64,000 nucleotides of DNA from positions 299,052 through 363,051 of the forward strand of contig JANWWC010000002.1 in assembly GCA_025056215.1 (NCBI GenBank), given 5' to 3'. A model generated the notes under the pieces. That model searched no databases. It had not been told where the DNA came from and worked only from the letters and a program-made list of their open reading frames with translations. The number at the start of each line of letters is the position of its first letter. Position 1 is the stretch's first letter. Made by a program: the position numbers and the translations under genes. Source of the stretch: Cytophagales bacterium (GTDB taxonomy: Bacteria; Bacteroidota; Bacteroidia; Cytophagales; Flammeovirgaceae). This document shows positions 44,486 to 53,517 of the stretch, piece after piece.

Positions 44486-45883
44486 TTATATATGAATCAC
44501 TTCTCCATAAGCGGCTGCAACAGCCTCCATAATAGCCTCTGACATAGTAGGATGTGGATGAACAGACTTAATAATCTCGTGCCCAGTGGTTTCTAAATTA
44601 CGGGCTACTACTACTTCAGCGATCATTTCCGTTACATTAGCTCCAATCATATGAGCACCCAACCATTCGCCGTACTTAGCATCGAAAATGACTTTGATAA
44701 ATCCTTCCTTTGAACCGCCGGCACTCGCTTTACCAGAGGCAGAAAACGGAAACTTTCCAACTTTGATATTATAACCGAGTTCCTTTGCTTTTGCTTCAGT
44801 AAGACCTACAGAAGCTATTTCTGGAGAACAATAAGTGCAAGCAGGAATATTGTTATAGTTTAATGGATGTGGATTTAATCCTGCTATTTTTTCAACGCAT
44901 ATAATACCTTCAGCAGAAGCCACATGAGCAAGCGCCTGCCCTTTTACAATATCCCCAATAGCGTAATACCCAGGAATATTAGTGCGATAATAATCATCTA
45001 CTAACACTTTGCCTTTGTCTGTAGCAATTCCAACTTCTTCTAAACCAATCCCTTCAATATTAGCTTGAATCCCCACTGCTGAAAGCACTATATCACATTC
45101 TAAAAAAAATTCTTTTCCTTCTTTGGTTTTTACTTTCACTTTGCAGTTAGCTCCTGAAGTATCCACATTTTCTACAGTAGCATCTGTAATAATTTCAATG
45201 CCCGCTTTTTTGAAACTAGCAGTTAGTTGCTTAGAAATATCTTCATCTTCAGCAGGCACGATGCGCGGCATATATTCTACAATTGTAACTTTCGTACCAA
45301 TAGTATTATAGAAGTAGGCAAACTCTACACCAATAGCCCCCGACCCTACTACTACCATCGAGGAAGGTTGTTTTTCGAGAACCATCGCTTGGCGGTAACC
45401 TACAATTTTTTTGTTATCAATTTTCAAGTTAGGAAGTTCACGAGCTCGCCCCCCTGTAGCAATAATAATGTGTTCAGCCTGATAAACTGTTTTTGTGCCA
45501 TCAGTAGTAGTTACTTCTACTTTTTTGCCTGGCAATACTTTACCAGTTCCCATTATTTTTTCTACTTTATTTTTTTTGAATAGGAACTCTATTCCTTTGC
45601 TCATGCCATTTGCCACATCACGGCTGCGTTTTATCATACCCGCAAAATTCACCTCTGCTTTAGGAACGTCTATCCCATATTCAGAAGCGTGCTTAATATA
45701 CTCAAATACTTGTGCACTTTTAAGAAGAGCCTTCGTAGGAATACAACCCCAGTTCAAACAAATCCCCCCCAGTGCCTCGCGTTCTACTACGCCCACTTTC
45801 ATGCCTAACTGAGCAGCCCGAATTGCAGCTACGTATCCACCTGGACCTGCCCCTATCACTATTACATCAAATTTTGCCGACAT
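44486..45883 (-). CDS. lpdA: Dihydrolipoyl dehydrogenase (E3)
   Basis: A 465-residue flavoprotein disulfide reductase that reoxidises dihydrolipoamide of 2-oxoacid dehydrogenase complexes and the glycine cleavage system. FAD motif VIGAGPGGYVAA, redox-active pair GGICLNWGCIPTK, NAD motif VVGSGAIGVEFA, second FAD motif YYAIGDIVKG, and the interface catalytic His-Glu pair in HPHPTMSEAIMEA are all present. It is a single-gene unit with its own terminator. pdhA of this genome is about 29 kb away, so this E3 may be shared by several complexes. Confidence 0.95.
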   Translation of the reverse strand: MSAKFDVIVIGAGPGGYVAAIRAAQLGMKVGVVEREALGGICLNWGCIPTKALLKSAQVFEYIKHASEYGIDVPKAEVNFAGMIKRSRDVANGMSKGIEFLFKKNKVEKIMGTGKVLPGKKVEVTTTDGTKTVYQAEHIIIATGGRARELPNLKIDNKKIVGYRQAMVLEKQPSSMVVVGSGAIGVEFAYFYNTIGTKVTIVEYMPRIVPAEDEDISKQLTASFKKAGIEIITDATVENVDTSGANCKVKVKTKEGKEFFLECDIVLSAVGIQANIEGIGLEEVGIATDKGKVLVDDYYRTNIPGYYAIGDIVKGQALAHVASAEGIICVEKIAGLNPHPLNYNNIPACTYCSPEIASVGLTEAKAKELGYNIKVGKFPFSASGKASAGGSKEGFIKVIFDAKYGEWLGAHMIGANVTEMIAEVVVARNLETTGHEIIKSVHPHPTMSEAIMEAVAAAYGEVIHI

Positions 45884-46206
45884 AACATTGAATTTAACTT
45901 TTGATTAGGTGCCAAATTACAAGAATCATTTCGAAAAACTACTAATCAACTATAAATTTTGGTTTATAATTCCTCTTGCACAGATTATCTTCATTAGGTC
46001 GGATAAAAAATTTGAAGAATTCTGATTTAGTTTATTTTTTTTTCTAACCTTTCTGATAAAAACTACTTCTGAGCAACGGCGTGCGAAAGAATTTAGGAAA
46101 TTAAGAAATTTCTTAACCAAGAGAAATAGAAAAAAACAAAACTGCTACATGCTTATCAAAAATGTTTTAAAAATTTCCAACTCGAAAGAAAAGTTTTATA
46201 AACTTA
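45884..46206. other. Intergenic region between lpd and folB
   Basis: AT-rich, no convincing gene. The most distinct element is the perfect 16-bp palindrome TTAAGAAATTTCTTAA (46101-46116). On the minus strand, a partial promoter for lpd may be TAATTTGG near 45925. A plus-strand frame starting at 46148 is antisense to the folB 3' end and looks like chance. Confidence 0.4.
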
Positions 46207-46602
46207 TCAATCTCCTGCCATTATTGATTTATCTCTTTCTTTCGAACAAATTGGCAAATGAAGCGTTACAGCCGCACATTGACAAACGCCTCCAATCGGC
46301 GGATTAAACTTCTTGACTGTAATGCTTACTGATTTTACAGCAGAATAGGTTCTAAGAATGCGTTCTCCAATGCGAAAAGCCAAATGCTCTAACAAGCGAG
46401 CAGGAATTTCCATTTCCTCACAAACCATTTGATAAATATGTTCATAATTAATAGTTTTTCGGAGTTCATCGTCAGTAGCGGCAGGGAATAAATCTGTATG
46501 GATACTTACGTCTACACCGTATTTATTTCCTATTTTTTGTTCTTCCTTGTAAAAACCGTGATAAGCAAAAAATTCAAGTCCCAACAGTTGTATTGTTCCC
46601 AT
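46207..46602 (-). CDS. folB: Dihydroneopterin aldolase FolB
   Basis: A 131-residue tunnelling-fold enzyme that converts dihydroneopterin to 6-hydroxymethyl-dihydropterin and glycolaldehyde in folate synthesis. It has FFAYHGFYKEEQKIG (with the catalytic Glu region), the NYEHIYQMVCEEM helix and the catalytic Lys in VKKFNPPIGG. The chosen ATG (MGTIQLLGLEFFAYHG) is the family start; the upstream in-frame extension is inside lspA and is not coding for FolB. The gene thus overlaps the lspA 3' end by 29 nt on the same strand, pointing to coupled translation. Confidence 0.92.
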   Translation of the reverse strand: MGTIQLLGLEFFAYHGFYKEEQKIGNKYGVDVSIHTDLFPAATDDELRKTINYEHIYQMVCEEMEIPARLLEHLAFRIGERILRTYSAVKSVSITVKKFNPPIGGVCQCAAVTLHLPICSKERDKSIMAGD

Positions 46603-47236
46603 GATGTTTAGATGACTCCGCAATTTGAGTAGTTTCAGTAGAAGATACAAAAAATTTTCTTTGAAAAAGAAGAATAATACATACTCCAATAAAAATTGAA
46701 GAATCAGCTACATTAAAGATAGGCCATAAAAAAATGTAACTTCCTCCTATAAGCGGAATATTTTCAGGCAGATAACCTTGCCAAATATCCAAATAAAACA
46801 TATCTATTACTTTTCCATGAAACCAAGGGTAAAGCCATGGCTCTTCTTCTGACGGATAATAGGAGGCGTTCCCTTCTAAAAAGACCCCATAAAAAACACT
46901 ATCTATCACATTACCAACAGCTCCTCCTAAGATGAGCGATATACACCAAATGTACGCCTGAGGATATTTCTTTTTCACTAAGTAATAAACATAATATCCT
47001 ATTGCTATAACAGCTACTATGCGAAAAAAAGTTAAAATAAGCTTTCCATATTCTTCACCCAGCTTAATGCCGAAAGCCATTCCTTCATTAATCGTATAAT
47101 GAAGTTTAAACCAGTTTCCAAATATAGGAATTTCGCCTGCCGTACCAAATTCCATATGATGATGAACCCAAAGCTTCAAAGATTGGTCGAGCAAAATAAT
47201 GAGAAAAGCCACTAAATAAAATTTAAGATACTTCAT
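46574..47236 (-). CDS. lspA: Lipoprotein signal peptidase LspA
   Basis: A 220-residue inner-membrane aspartic peptidase with four transmembrane helices, which removes the signal peptide of prolipoproteins. The catalytic aspartates are in GGAVGNVIDSVFYG and FNVADSSIFIG; LDQSLKLWV and the NEGMAFG loop are further family marks. A long loop between helices 3 and 4 (about residues 119-165) is typical of Bacteroidota LspA. The hydrophilic tail of about 25 residues is encoded by the region that overlaps folB. Upstream on the same strand lie the DUF6952-like and thioredoxin genes. Confidence 0.94.
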   Translation of the reverse strand: MKYLKFYLVAFLIILLDQSLKLWVHHHMEFGTAGEIPIFGNWFKLHYTINEGMAFGIKLGEEYGKLILTFFRIVAVIAIGYYVYYLVKKKYPQAYIWCISLILGGAVGNVIDSVFYGVFLEGNASYYPSEEEPWLYPWFHGKVIDMFYLDIWQGYLPENIPLIGGSYIFLWPIFNVADSSIFIGVCIILLFQRKFFVSSTETTQIAESSKHHGNNTTVGT

Positions 47237-47290
47237 TGAGTTTTAATTTTGAGCGTAAAGCTACACCACAACGATAAGTTTACCAAGCAT

Positions 47291-47530
47291 TTAAGAAATA
47301 GATTGGCGGACACGCTGTGTGTACTCTCGCAAAGCATTTGTGAAAGACTCACCTTTTTCTATTTTTTCTTTAATCCAATAAGCCGCATAGGCGTGTGTAA
47401 GTTGCTCACCTTCGTCTTCTCCTTCGATGAAAATAGCAGGAGGAAGTCCTTCTGAAAGCGCTTCTTCTGCTTTTTTAAGTTCAGCGGATGTATAAGTTTC
47501 CACTAACTTTTTAATGATAGGAATTTTCAT
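47291..47530 (-). CDS. DUF6952-like small protein
   Basis: A 79-residue acidic helical protein beginning MKIPIIKKLVETYTSAELKK with EGEDEGEQLTHAYAAYWI in the middle and ALREYTQRVRQSI at the end. I recognise it as the DUF6952-type Bacteroidota family, which has no known function. It starts 5 nt after the thioredoxin-family gene ends, so the two form a unit; a link to thiol redox or oxidative stress is suggested only by that arrangement. Confidence 0.8.
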   Translation of the reverse strand: MKIPIIKKLVETYTSAELKKAEEALSEGLPPAIFIEGEDEGEQLTHAYAAYWIKEKIEKGESFTNALREYTQRVRQSIS

Positions 47531-47535
47531 ATTTT

Positions 47536-47859
47536 TTATTCTGATTTTAGTTGCTCTAACAATTCTAAAACGGTTTCTTCTTTGCTTGTGGCTACGCTAT
47601 TAAGAAGTGTTCCGTTTTTAAAAATAGCAAAAAACGGCAAGTTGTTTACATGAGCTAATTGACGAGCTTGCGGATTGTGTTCTGCATTTACATATAAGAA
47701 AACAATATCTTTGAAGCGTTCATCATCCGATAAACGCTTGTATTTGGGTTTGAACAATCTGCAATTACCACACCAATCTGCGTAATATTTTACTATTACT
47801 TTCGGATTTTCATTTAAAAAATTTTGAAAATTGCTATCATTTACATCTACAATCGCCAT
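47536..47859 (-). CDS. Thioredoxin-family protein (CGNC active site)
   Basis: A 107-residue cytoplasmic thioredoxin fold. The active site is WCGNC in VKYYADWCGNCRLFKPKY, and the cis-proline is in NNLPFFAIF. CGNC in place of the usual CGPC changes the redox potential of the dithiol, so it may be a specialised reductase rather than the housekeeping TrxA. There is no signal peptide. It is coupled with the DUF6952-like gene 5 nt downstream. Confidence 0.9.
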   Translation of the reverse strand: MAIVDVNDSNFQNFLNENPKVIVKYYADWCGNCRLFKPKYKRLSDDERFKDIVFLYVNAEHNPQARQLAHVNNLPFFAIFKNGTLLNSVATSKEETVLELLEQLKSE

Positions 47860-47936
47860 AAGTGAATAGTTAATCGTTTTCCACTACAAACCTACGATGA
47901 TCGATATAAGGGAATTGTACGTTCAATTAGGAACGC

Positions 47937-48347
47937 TTATGAAAGAACATCGAAAAGGCGCGATATCCTGTCGGGAACCAAGCAAGGTCTTCCTGTTTGT
48001 TTATTGACAAAAACGAGAGTAGTACTTCCGATATTAATAATTTTTCCGTTTTCATTGAAAATTTCATACTCGAACTGTATTCGGCTTGAAGTAGGTTTTT
48101 CCTTAATTCTTGTTTTAATAGTAAGAATTTCATCGTAGCGAGCGGGTGCAATAAACTTGCTATAATGTTCATAAACAGGTAACAAAATGCCATCTTCTTC
48201 CAAAGACTTATAAGAACAACCCAACGCACGAATACATTCTACGCGTGCTACTTCATAATAAATAGCATAATTTCCATAATAAACGTACCCCATTTGATCC
48301 GTTTCAGCATACCGAACTCTCAATGAAATCGTATGTTCAAAAACCAT
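47937..48347 (-). CDS. Hot-dog fold acyl-CoA thioesterase (YbgC/FadM-like)
   Basis: A 136-residue thioesterase of the 4-hydroxybenzoyl-CoA thioesterase family. The signature RVRYAETDQMGYVYYGNYAIYYEVAR contains the catalytic Asp replaced in register by the ETDQMG motif usual in Bacteroidota; the long central helix follows. The gene opens divergently from mscL, about 96 nt apart. The acyl-CoA substrate cannot be read from the sequence. Confidence 0.87.
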   Translation of the reverse strand: MVFEHTISLRVRYAETDQMGYVYYGNYAIYYEVARVECIRALGCSYKSLEEDGILLPVYEHYSKFIAPARYDEILTIKTRIKEKPTSSRIQFEYEIFNENGKIINIGSTTLVFVNKQTGRPCLVPDRISRLFDVLS

Positions 48348-48369
48348 AATCTCGTATTTTATAAAAAAT

Positions 48370-48399
48370 TTTGAAAATGATGCAAATATGCTAATTTTG
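48370..48399 (+). promoter_or_regulatory. Sigma-A promoter of mscL
   Basis: TTTG, 18 nt, TAATTTTG (exact -7 match). It predicts a start about 40 nt before the mscL ATG. Confidence 0.55.
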
Positions 48400-48443
48400 A
48401 TGTAAAACTTACAGATACCATAATTTATTAAATCTTGCGATAC

Positions 48444-48848
48444 ATGATAGAAGAATTCAAACAGTTTTTACTGCGAGGCAACGTATTCGATTTAGCTGTT
48501 GGAGTCGTTATCGGAAGTGCATTTGGAAAAATTATAAGTTCACTCGTAAGCGATATACTAATGCCTCCTATAGGTCTTCTTTTGAGCGGAATAAATTTTA
48601 AAGATGCCAAATTTATTATTCAAGAAGCTAATCCATCCGAAAATAAAGTAGAGGTAGCTATCGGATACGGCAATTTTATTCAGATTCTCATTGAATTTGT
48701 AATCATTGCATTTGTCATTTTTCTACTAATCAAGGCTATTAATCGATTGTTCCGCAAGGAAGCATCTAAGCCTGCAGAACTGCCTACTCCTTCTAAAGAA
48801 GAAATCTTGCTGACAGAAATTAGAGACCTACTTGCTAAACGTTCTTAA
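48444..48848 (+). CDS. mscL: Large-conductance mechanosensitive channel MscL
   Basis: A 134-residue inner-membrane channel that opens under high membrane tension to protect against osmotic downshock. The N-terminal amphipathic helix ([13 protein letters not shown]) leads to the pore helix [32 protein letters not shown] second membrane helix ([22 protein letters not shown]) and a charged C-terminal bundle follow. An upstream TTG would add three residues, but the ATG gives the family start. The hybrid kinase gene begins 12 nt after the stop, so the two may be cotranscribed. Confidence 0.95.
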   Translation: MIEEFKQFLLRGNVFDLAVGVVIGSAFGKIISSLVSDILMPPIGLLLSGINFKDAKFIIQEANPSENKVEVAIGYGNFIQILIEFVIIAFVIFLLIKAINRLFRKEASKPAELPTPSKEEILLTEIRDLLAKRS

Positions 48849-48860
48849 CATTACACTACT

Positions 48861-50429
48861 ATGAGTATACATCATTTGGCATACGAAGCACAAGCTTATT
48901 TATTTGAGAACGCTTTGAATGCAGCAGGAGATGCAATTCTTATAACAGATACTCTCAGCGGAGCAGAAGGAGGACCTCATATTATTTTTGCTAACGATGC
49001 ATTTTATGAAACAACTGGCTTCTCTAAAGAAGAGGTTTTAGGAAAAACTCCTCGCATTTTGCAAGGAAAAGATACTGATAAAGAAGCCCTTAAGAGAATT
49101 GCAAAAGCACTGGAGTTGCGAAAAACAATCCGCGAAGAATTGATCAATTATCGCAAAAATGGAACCCCGTTTTATTTAGAATTAGTGATTACTCCTATTA
49201 AAAATCCTCAAGGAGTAGTTACTCATTTCATCAGCGTCCAACGAGATATCACTGAAAGAAAACAAAAGGAAGAAGCTATCCGAACTCAAAAGGTATTAGA
49301 AGAACTCCTTAATTTCCGTTTACTTCTTTTCAAGAAGTTAAACCATGAGCTTAGAAATCCACTTAATGGTATTATAGCAACGATCGAAATGCTTCTTCAA
49401 GAAAAAATGCTCTTACAATATCCAGAAACTTATCGACGGATAGAAATCTTACTGCAAGCATCGAAACAAATTCAAAATATTTTACAAAAAAACATTCAAA
49501 TTCAGGACAATTATACTGATTTACCCGTTCATTTTTCTCTTTTCCCTATCAAAGTAATAATTAATCAAGTAGTATCTCTCTTCGAACCAATAGCTCATAA
49601 ACAAAATAAACACTTTTCTCTAACTTTTTCGAACGGTGTTCCTGAAAACATCAATAGCGATGAAGTAAAGTTTATTCAAATATTTTCCAACCTACTCCAC
49701 AATTCCATTAAGTACTCTACAGGAAATTTAATTCAGATTGCTGTAAGCTATCAACAGGATTTTTTGAAAGTGGAAATTTACAACGATTCTACACCTTTTG
49801 AAGAAGATGATATTCATAAACTTTTTATGCCTTTTTCACGCCTCAGCAACAAGGATGATGGAATGGGATTAGGGCTCACTATAGCAAAACAACTCACGGA
49901 GCAATTAGAAGGAGAAATTAGTATCGTCCCACAAAAAAGAGGAAATACTTTCTACTTTACTATTAAGAATCATCCTCTTTTAATAAAAAGCTTTCCTTCA
50001 CCAATTGATTTATCTTCTTGCCTTGAAGATATTAGAGCCAAAAAATACAAAGTTTTGTTGGCTGACGATCATGACCTGAGTCGTAGAGTCTCCAAAATGC
50101 TCTTAGAATATTTCGGTTGCCAAGTAGTAGAATGCAAAAGCGGAGAAGAGGTTCTTCAAAATCCTGATATTATGTCGTATCATATGATTTTATTAGATAT
50201 TGTAATGCCCGAACTCAATGGAATTCAAACTCTTCAAGCACTTCGGCAAAAATATGTTTCTCTTCCCCCTGTCATAGGTGTAAGCGCTAATATCTTACCT
50301 GCGCAAGTAAAGACATACTTAGAAAAAGGTTTCAGCGGATTTTTGGAGAAACCTCTTCAAAAAAACAAAGTATTAGAATTTTTAGTAAAACTCAACGTTT
50401 CTCCTTTTCACCAATCTCAGTTGAATTAA
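48861..50429 (+). CDS. Hybrid sensor histidine kinase: PAS, HisKA, HATPase, receiver
   Basis: A 522-residue soluble hybrid kinase. The N-terminal PAS domain (about 15-130) is of the LOV-like type but reads GKTPRILQG (residues 61-69), with Pro64 where the photoactive Cys of true LOV domains sits, so it is not a flavin photoreceptor of that kind. The dimerisation domain has phospho-acceptor His162 in KLNHELRNPLNG. The ATPase domain carries LLHNSIKYS (N box) and GMGLGLTIAKQL (G box). The C-terminal receiver has ADDHD and the phospho-Asp in ILLDIVMPELNG. No membrane segment or output domain is present; a phosphotransfer partner must be elsewhere. It follows mscL by 12 nt. Confidence 0.92.
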   Translation: MSIHHLAYEAQAYLFENALNAAGDAILITDTLSGAEGGPHIIFANDAFYETTGFSKEEVLGKTPRILQGKDTDKEALKRIAKALELRKTIREELINYRKNGTPFYLELVITPIKNPQGVVTHFISVQRDITERKQKEEAIRTQKVLEELLNFRLLLFKKLNHELRNPLNGIIATIEMLLQEKMLLQYPETYRRIEILLQASKQIQNILQKNIQIQDNYTDLPVHFSLFPIKVIINQVVSLFEPIAHKQNKHFSLTFSNGVPENINSDEVKFIQIFSNLLHNSIKYSTGNLIQIAVSYQQDFLKVEIYNDSTPFEEDDIHKLFMPFSRLSNKDDGMGLGLTIAKQLTEQLEGEISIVPQKRGNTFYFTIKNHPLLIKSFPSPIDLSSCLEDIRAKKYKVLLADDHDLSRRVSKMLLEYFGCQVVECKSGEEVLQNPDIMSYHMILLDIVMPELNGIQTLQALRQKYVSLPPVIGVSANILPAQVKTYLEKGFSGFLEKPLQKNKVLEFLVKLNVSPFHQSQLN

Positions 50430-50431
50430 AA

Positions 50432-50451
50432 AGCTCGCTTTTCGACGAGCT
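50432..50451 (-). terminator. Intrinsic terminator of secDF
   Basis: On the minus strand AGCTCG, an 8-nt loop, CGAGCT, then TTTTTAATTC. It lies just after the secDF stop codon and also touches the end of the convergent kinase gene. Confidence 0.6.
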
Positions 50452-50456
50452 ATGCA

Positions 50457-53429
50457 TTATGCTGCTTGAGGAACCTGCTTTTGGGATTGGGCTAACTGAA
50501 TTGTATCATAAACAAGAGGCGTTGCAATAAATACAGAAGAATAAGTTCCCCACAAGATTCCTACCAAAAGCGCATAAGAAAACCCTCTAAGAATTTCGCC
50601 TCCAAATATCAATAAGGTAACTACCACAATCAAAGTAGTAAAAGAAGTCATTAATGTACGGCTTAGAGTTCCATTAATGGCGTTATCGATAGTTTGAGAG
50701 AGTGGCAGTTTAGATACATTCATGTTCTCGCGTACACGGTCAAAAACGACCACTGTATCGTTAATAGAATAGCCAATAATAGTAAGCATAGCAGCCACAA
50801 ACACTTGATCGATTTCGAAGCTAATACCTATTGCACGCGTGATAGCAAACATCGCTAGAAGCATAAGCGCATCGTGCAACAAGGCTACTACTGCCCCTAA
50901 TCCAAAACGCCATTGGCGGAATCGCATCCAAATATAAAAGAATATGGCTAATAAAGATAGAAGCACGCTCCAACGCGCAGATTCGGCAATGTCATCGGCA
51001 ATAGTAGCTCCTACTTTTGCAGTACTTGGAATTGTGAACTCAGTTCCTGTGACAGACGAAGCATTTTCTACATATTGCGCACCTGTAAACTCTGTAATTC
51101 CTTTGATAAGTGTCTGCAAGACTTTCTCATCAGCAGCATCACTTTCGTCGTTTACGAGATAGTTAGTCGTAATTTTTACTTTATACTCTGAGCCAAAAGA
51201 TTTTACTTCTACACTCGCATTATCTCCCAAAAACTTATCCAAAGCTACTTTCATTTCTGAGGGTACAATAGGTTTTCCAAACTCTACGACATAAGAGCGT
51301 CCTCCTAAAAAGTCCACCCCTAAGTTTAGCCCTTGAATGGCAATAAGCCCCATTCCTATTATAATTACAGAAACAGAAATTCCATAAGCTATCTTGCGGT
51401 TAGGAATAAATTTTATTTTAAAATCAGAAAGCGCATTGCGAGAAAGTGCTGTTTCGAAATTAATAGCGCTCGCATCTGCTTTCTTAGAAAGGATGTATTC
51501 CACAATTACCCTTGTAATATATACTGCCGTAAAGAAAGAACAAGCAATACCTACCATAAGGGTAACAGCAAAACCTTGCACAGGACCAGAACCAAAAGAA
51601 TATAAGAAGAATCCCACTAGAAGCGTAGTAATATTAGAATCGAAAATTGTCCAGAATGCGCGTTCGTAGCCTGTTGTAATAGCATTTGTAAGAGCTGAAC
51701 CCTTTTTCAATTCTTCTCGGATGCGCTCAAAAATCAAAACATTAGCATCTACGGACATTCCCATCGTAAGAACAATTCCAGCAATTCCAGGCAAGGTCAG
51801 AGCCGCATGAAGCTGCGCTAAGATGCCAAAAATAAAAAACATATTGAACAATAAGGCTGCATTTGCTATCAGTCCTCCCTTCCCGTAATACATGATCATG
51901 AAAATTACTACCAAAATCAAACCACAGACTATGGAAATAAGTCCTTGATTTTGAGCTTCTATTCCGAGAGAAGGACCTACTACGGCTTCTTCTACAATTC
52001 TGGTAGGAGCAGGAAGTTTTCCAGCTTTCAGCACATTTGCCAAATCTTGTGCTTCTTCTACAGTAAAATTGCCAGAAATAGAAGATGAACCATTAGGAAT
52101 TTCGGCTTGCACAACAGGAGCAGAATATACATAATCATCAAGTACGATAGCTATTTTTTTGCCAATGTTGTTAGCTGTCATCTTTTTCCAGCGCTTAGCA
52201 CCTTCTACATTCATTTGCATTTGTACCTCGGCGCGCCCCATTTGGTCGAACGATTGCCGCGCATCTACGATCTCTTCTCCTCCTACTTGTGCTTTAGCTC
52301 CTTTCATTTTTTTGACGGGGAATAATTGCACATATTGTTTTCCGTCGTCACTTGTAAACGGTTTAACTGCCCACAAGAAACGCATATTTTGAGGCAAAAG
52401 ATTCCTGACAGCAGGATCATTTAAAATTGAATTGATTTTAGCAGTATCTTGCGTTTCATAAATTAGAGCATCTCGAGCGCGGAGCAATTTGTAAATGTCA
52501 GAAACTTCAGCAAGTTCAGTAGTATCTTGCTTAGTTTGAGCAGAATCTTGTCGAGTAATTTGAGTGTCATCAAAAAGCTCATCTTTAACGACAACTTTGG
52601 CTGTATCTGTTGAGACATTGTCAATTTTAGACTGGGCTTTTTGGCGCTTTACGAGAAAATCATTCACTTTTTCTAAATAAGGAGCCACTTCTTGTGTTTC
52701 CCATACTTCAATAAACTCGAGTTTGGCAACTCCTTGCAGAAGCTTGCGAACACGTTCAGGGTTATCTACGCCTGGAAGTTCGAGTTGAATTCTTCCAGTT
52801 CCCTGAATGCGCTGAATATTAGGAGAAGTAACTCCAAACTTATCGATACGAGTAGTAACAATTTTTTCAGCGCGATTGATAGCATTTTCAATTTCATATT
52901 CAATAACGCGACGCACCTCTGCATCTGAAGAATTGAAATCTATTCTTCCTTTATTAGAAGAGTTTGCAAATACTTCAGCTAACTTACGATTGGGAGCTAT
53001 TTCTGCAAATGCTTCAAAAAACAATGTAGCGAAAGGCTTGTTGCTTCCCGCTTGGCGTTCCTGAGCAAGTTTGAGCGCCTTCAAATAATCGGCATCATCA
53101 CTATTGCCAGAAAGTCCATTCAAAATCTCGACAGGCGAAACTTCCAAAACGACGTGCATTCCTCCTTGTAAGTCCAAGCCTAAGTTCAGTTCATTTTCTT
53201 TTACTTCTTTATAAGTGTATTTGGCAAATCCTAAGTCGTAGACTACTGTGTTATATATAGAGTCGAGGTAAGCGCGTTTCTTGGAGTAATCTATTTTTCC
53301 ATCTGCTCCGCGCGCATATTCATTCGCTTTATTTTCTACGCTCCGACTTACTAGCGTAAAAGATAAGTAAAATAACGACAACACTGTAATAACAATACCG
53401 AGTGTTATCACACCTGTTTTATTTCGCAT
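50457..53429 (-). CDS. secDF: Fused protein translocase subunit SecDF
   Basis: A 990-residue natural SecD-SecF fusion, the normal form in Bacteroidota. Residues 1 to about 660 are SecD: TM1, LGLDLQGGMHVVLEV (83-97), the P1 periplasmic domain, and the GMSVDANVLIFERIREE membrane motif. The rest is SecF, with LGVDFLGGRSYVVEF and SINDTVVVFDRVREN. SecD's P1 contains a long, low-complexity insertion (about 265-320). It uses the proton gradient to pull exported proteins from SecYEG. The two 'D-x-N-V-x-x-x-E/D-R' motifs for proton conduction are intact. tpiA and a small hypothetical gene lie upstream on the same strand. Confidence 0.96.
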   Translation of the reverse strand: MRNKTGVITLGIVITVLSLFYLSFTLVSRSVENKANEYARGADGKIDYSKKRAYLDSIYNTVVYDLGFAKYTYKEVKENELNLGLDLQGGMHVVLEVSPVEILNGLSGNSDDADYLKALKLAQERQAGSNKPFATLFFEAFAEIAPNRKLAEVFANSSNKGRIDFNSSDAEVRRVIEYEIENAINRAEKIVTTRIDKFGVTSPNIQRIQGTGRIQLELPGVDNPERVRKLLQGVAKLEFIEVWETQEVAPYLEKVNDFLVKRQKAQSKIDNVSTDTAKVVVKDELFDDTQITRQDSAQTKQDTTELAEVSDIYKLLRARDALIYETQDTAKINSILNDPAVRNLLPQNMRFLWAVKPFTSDDGKQYVQLFPVKKMKGAKAQVGGEEIVDARQSFDQMGRAEVQMQMNVEGAKRWKKMTANNIGKKIAIVLDDYVYSAPVVQAEIPNGSSSISGNFTVEEAQDLANVLKAGKLPAPTRIVEEAVVGPSLGIEAQNQGLISIVCGLILVVIFMIMYYGKGGLIANAALLFNMFFIFGILAQLHAALTLPGIAGIVLTMGMSVDANVLIFERIREELKKGSALTNAITTGYERAFWTIFDSNITTLLVGFFLYSFGSGPVQGFAVTLMVGIACSFFTAVYITRVIVEYILSKKADASAINFETALSRNALSDFKIKFIPNRKIAYGISVSVIIIGMGLIAIQGLNLGVDFLGGRSYVVEFGKPIVPSEMKVALDKFLGDNASVEVKSFGSEYKVKITTNYLVNDESDAADEKVLQTLIKGITEFTGAQYVENASSVTGTEFTIPSTAKVGATIADDIAESARWSVLLSLLAIFFYIWMRFRQWRFGLGAVVALLHDALMLLAMFAITRAIGISFEIDQVFVAAMLTIIGYSINDTVVVFDRVRENMNVSKLPLSQTIDNAINGTLSRTLMTSFTTLIVVVTLLIFGGEILRGFSYALLVGILWGTYSSVFIATPLVYDTIQLAQSQKQVPQAA

Positions 53430-53517
53430 AACGATTTGATTGTTTTAAAGTGATTAAAGTGAATAATATAAAGTCTGTTTAAAAAAGAATTGACTAATCA
53501 AGAGAAAGGAATCCCTT

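Noticed and set aside
46148-46306. Plus-strand frame of about 52 codons overlapping folB
   Set aside because: It is antisense to the conserved FolB C-terminus, has no promoter, and its composition is that of the reverse complement.
48861-49260. LOV blue-light photoreceptor domain
   Set aside because: The adduct-forming cysteine is replaced by proline in GKTPRILQG.
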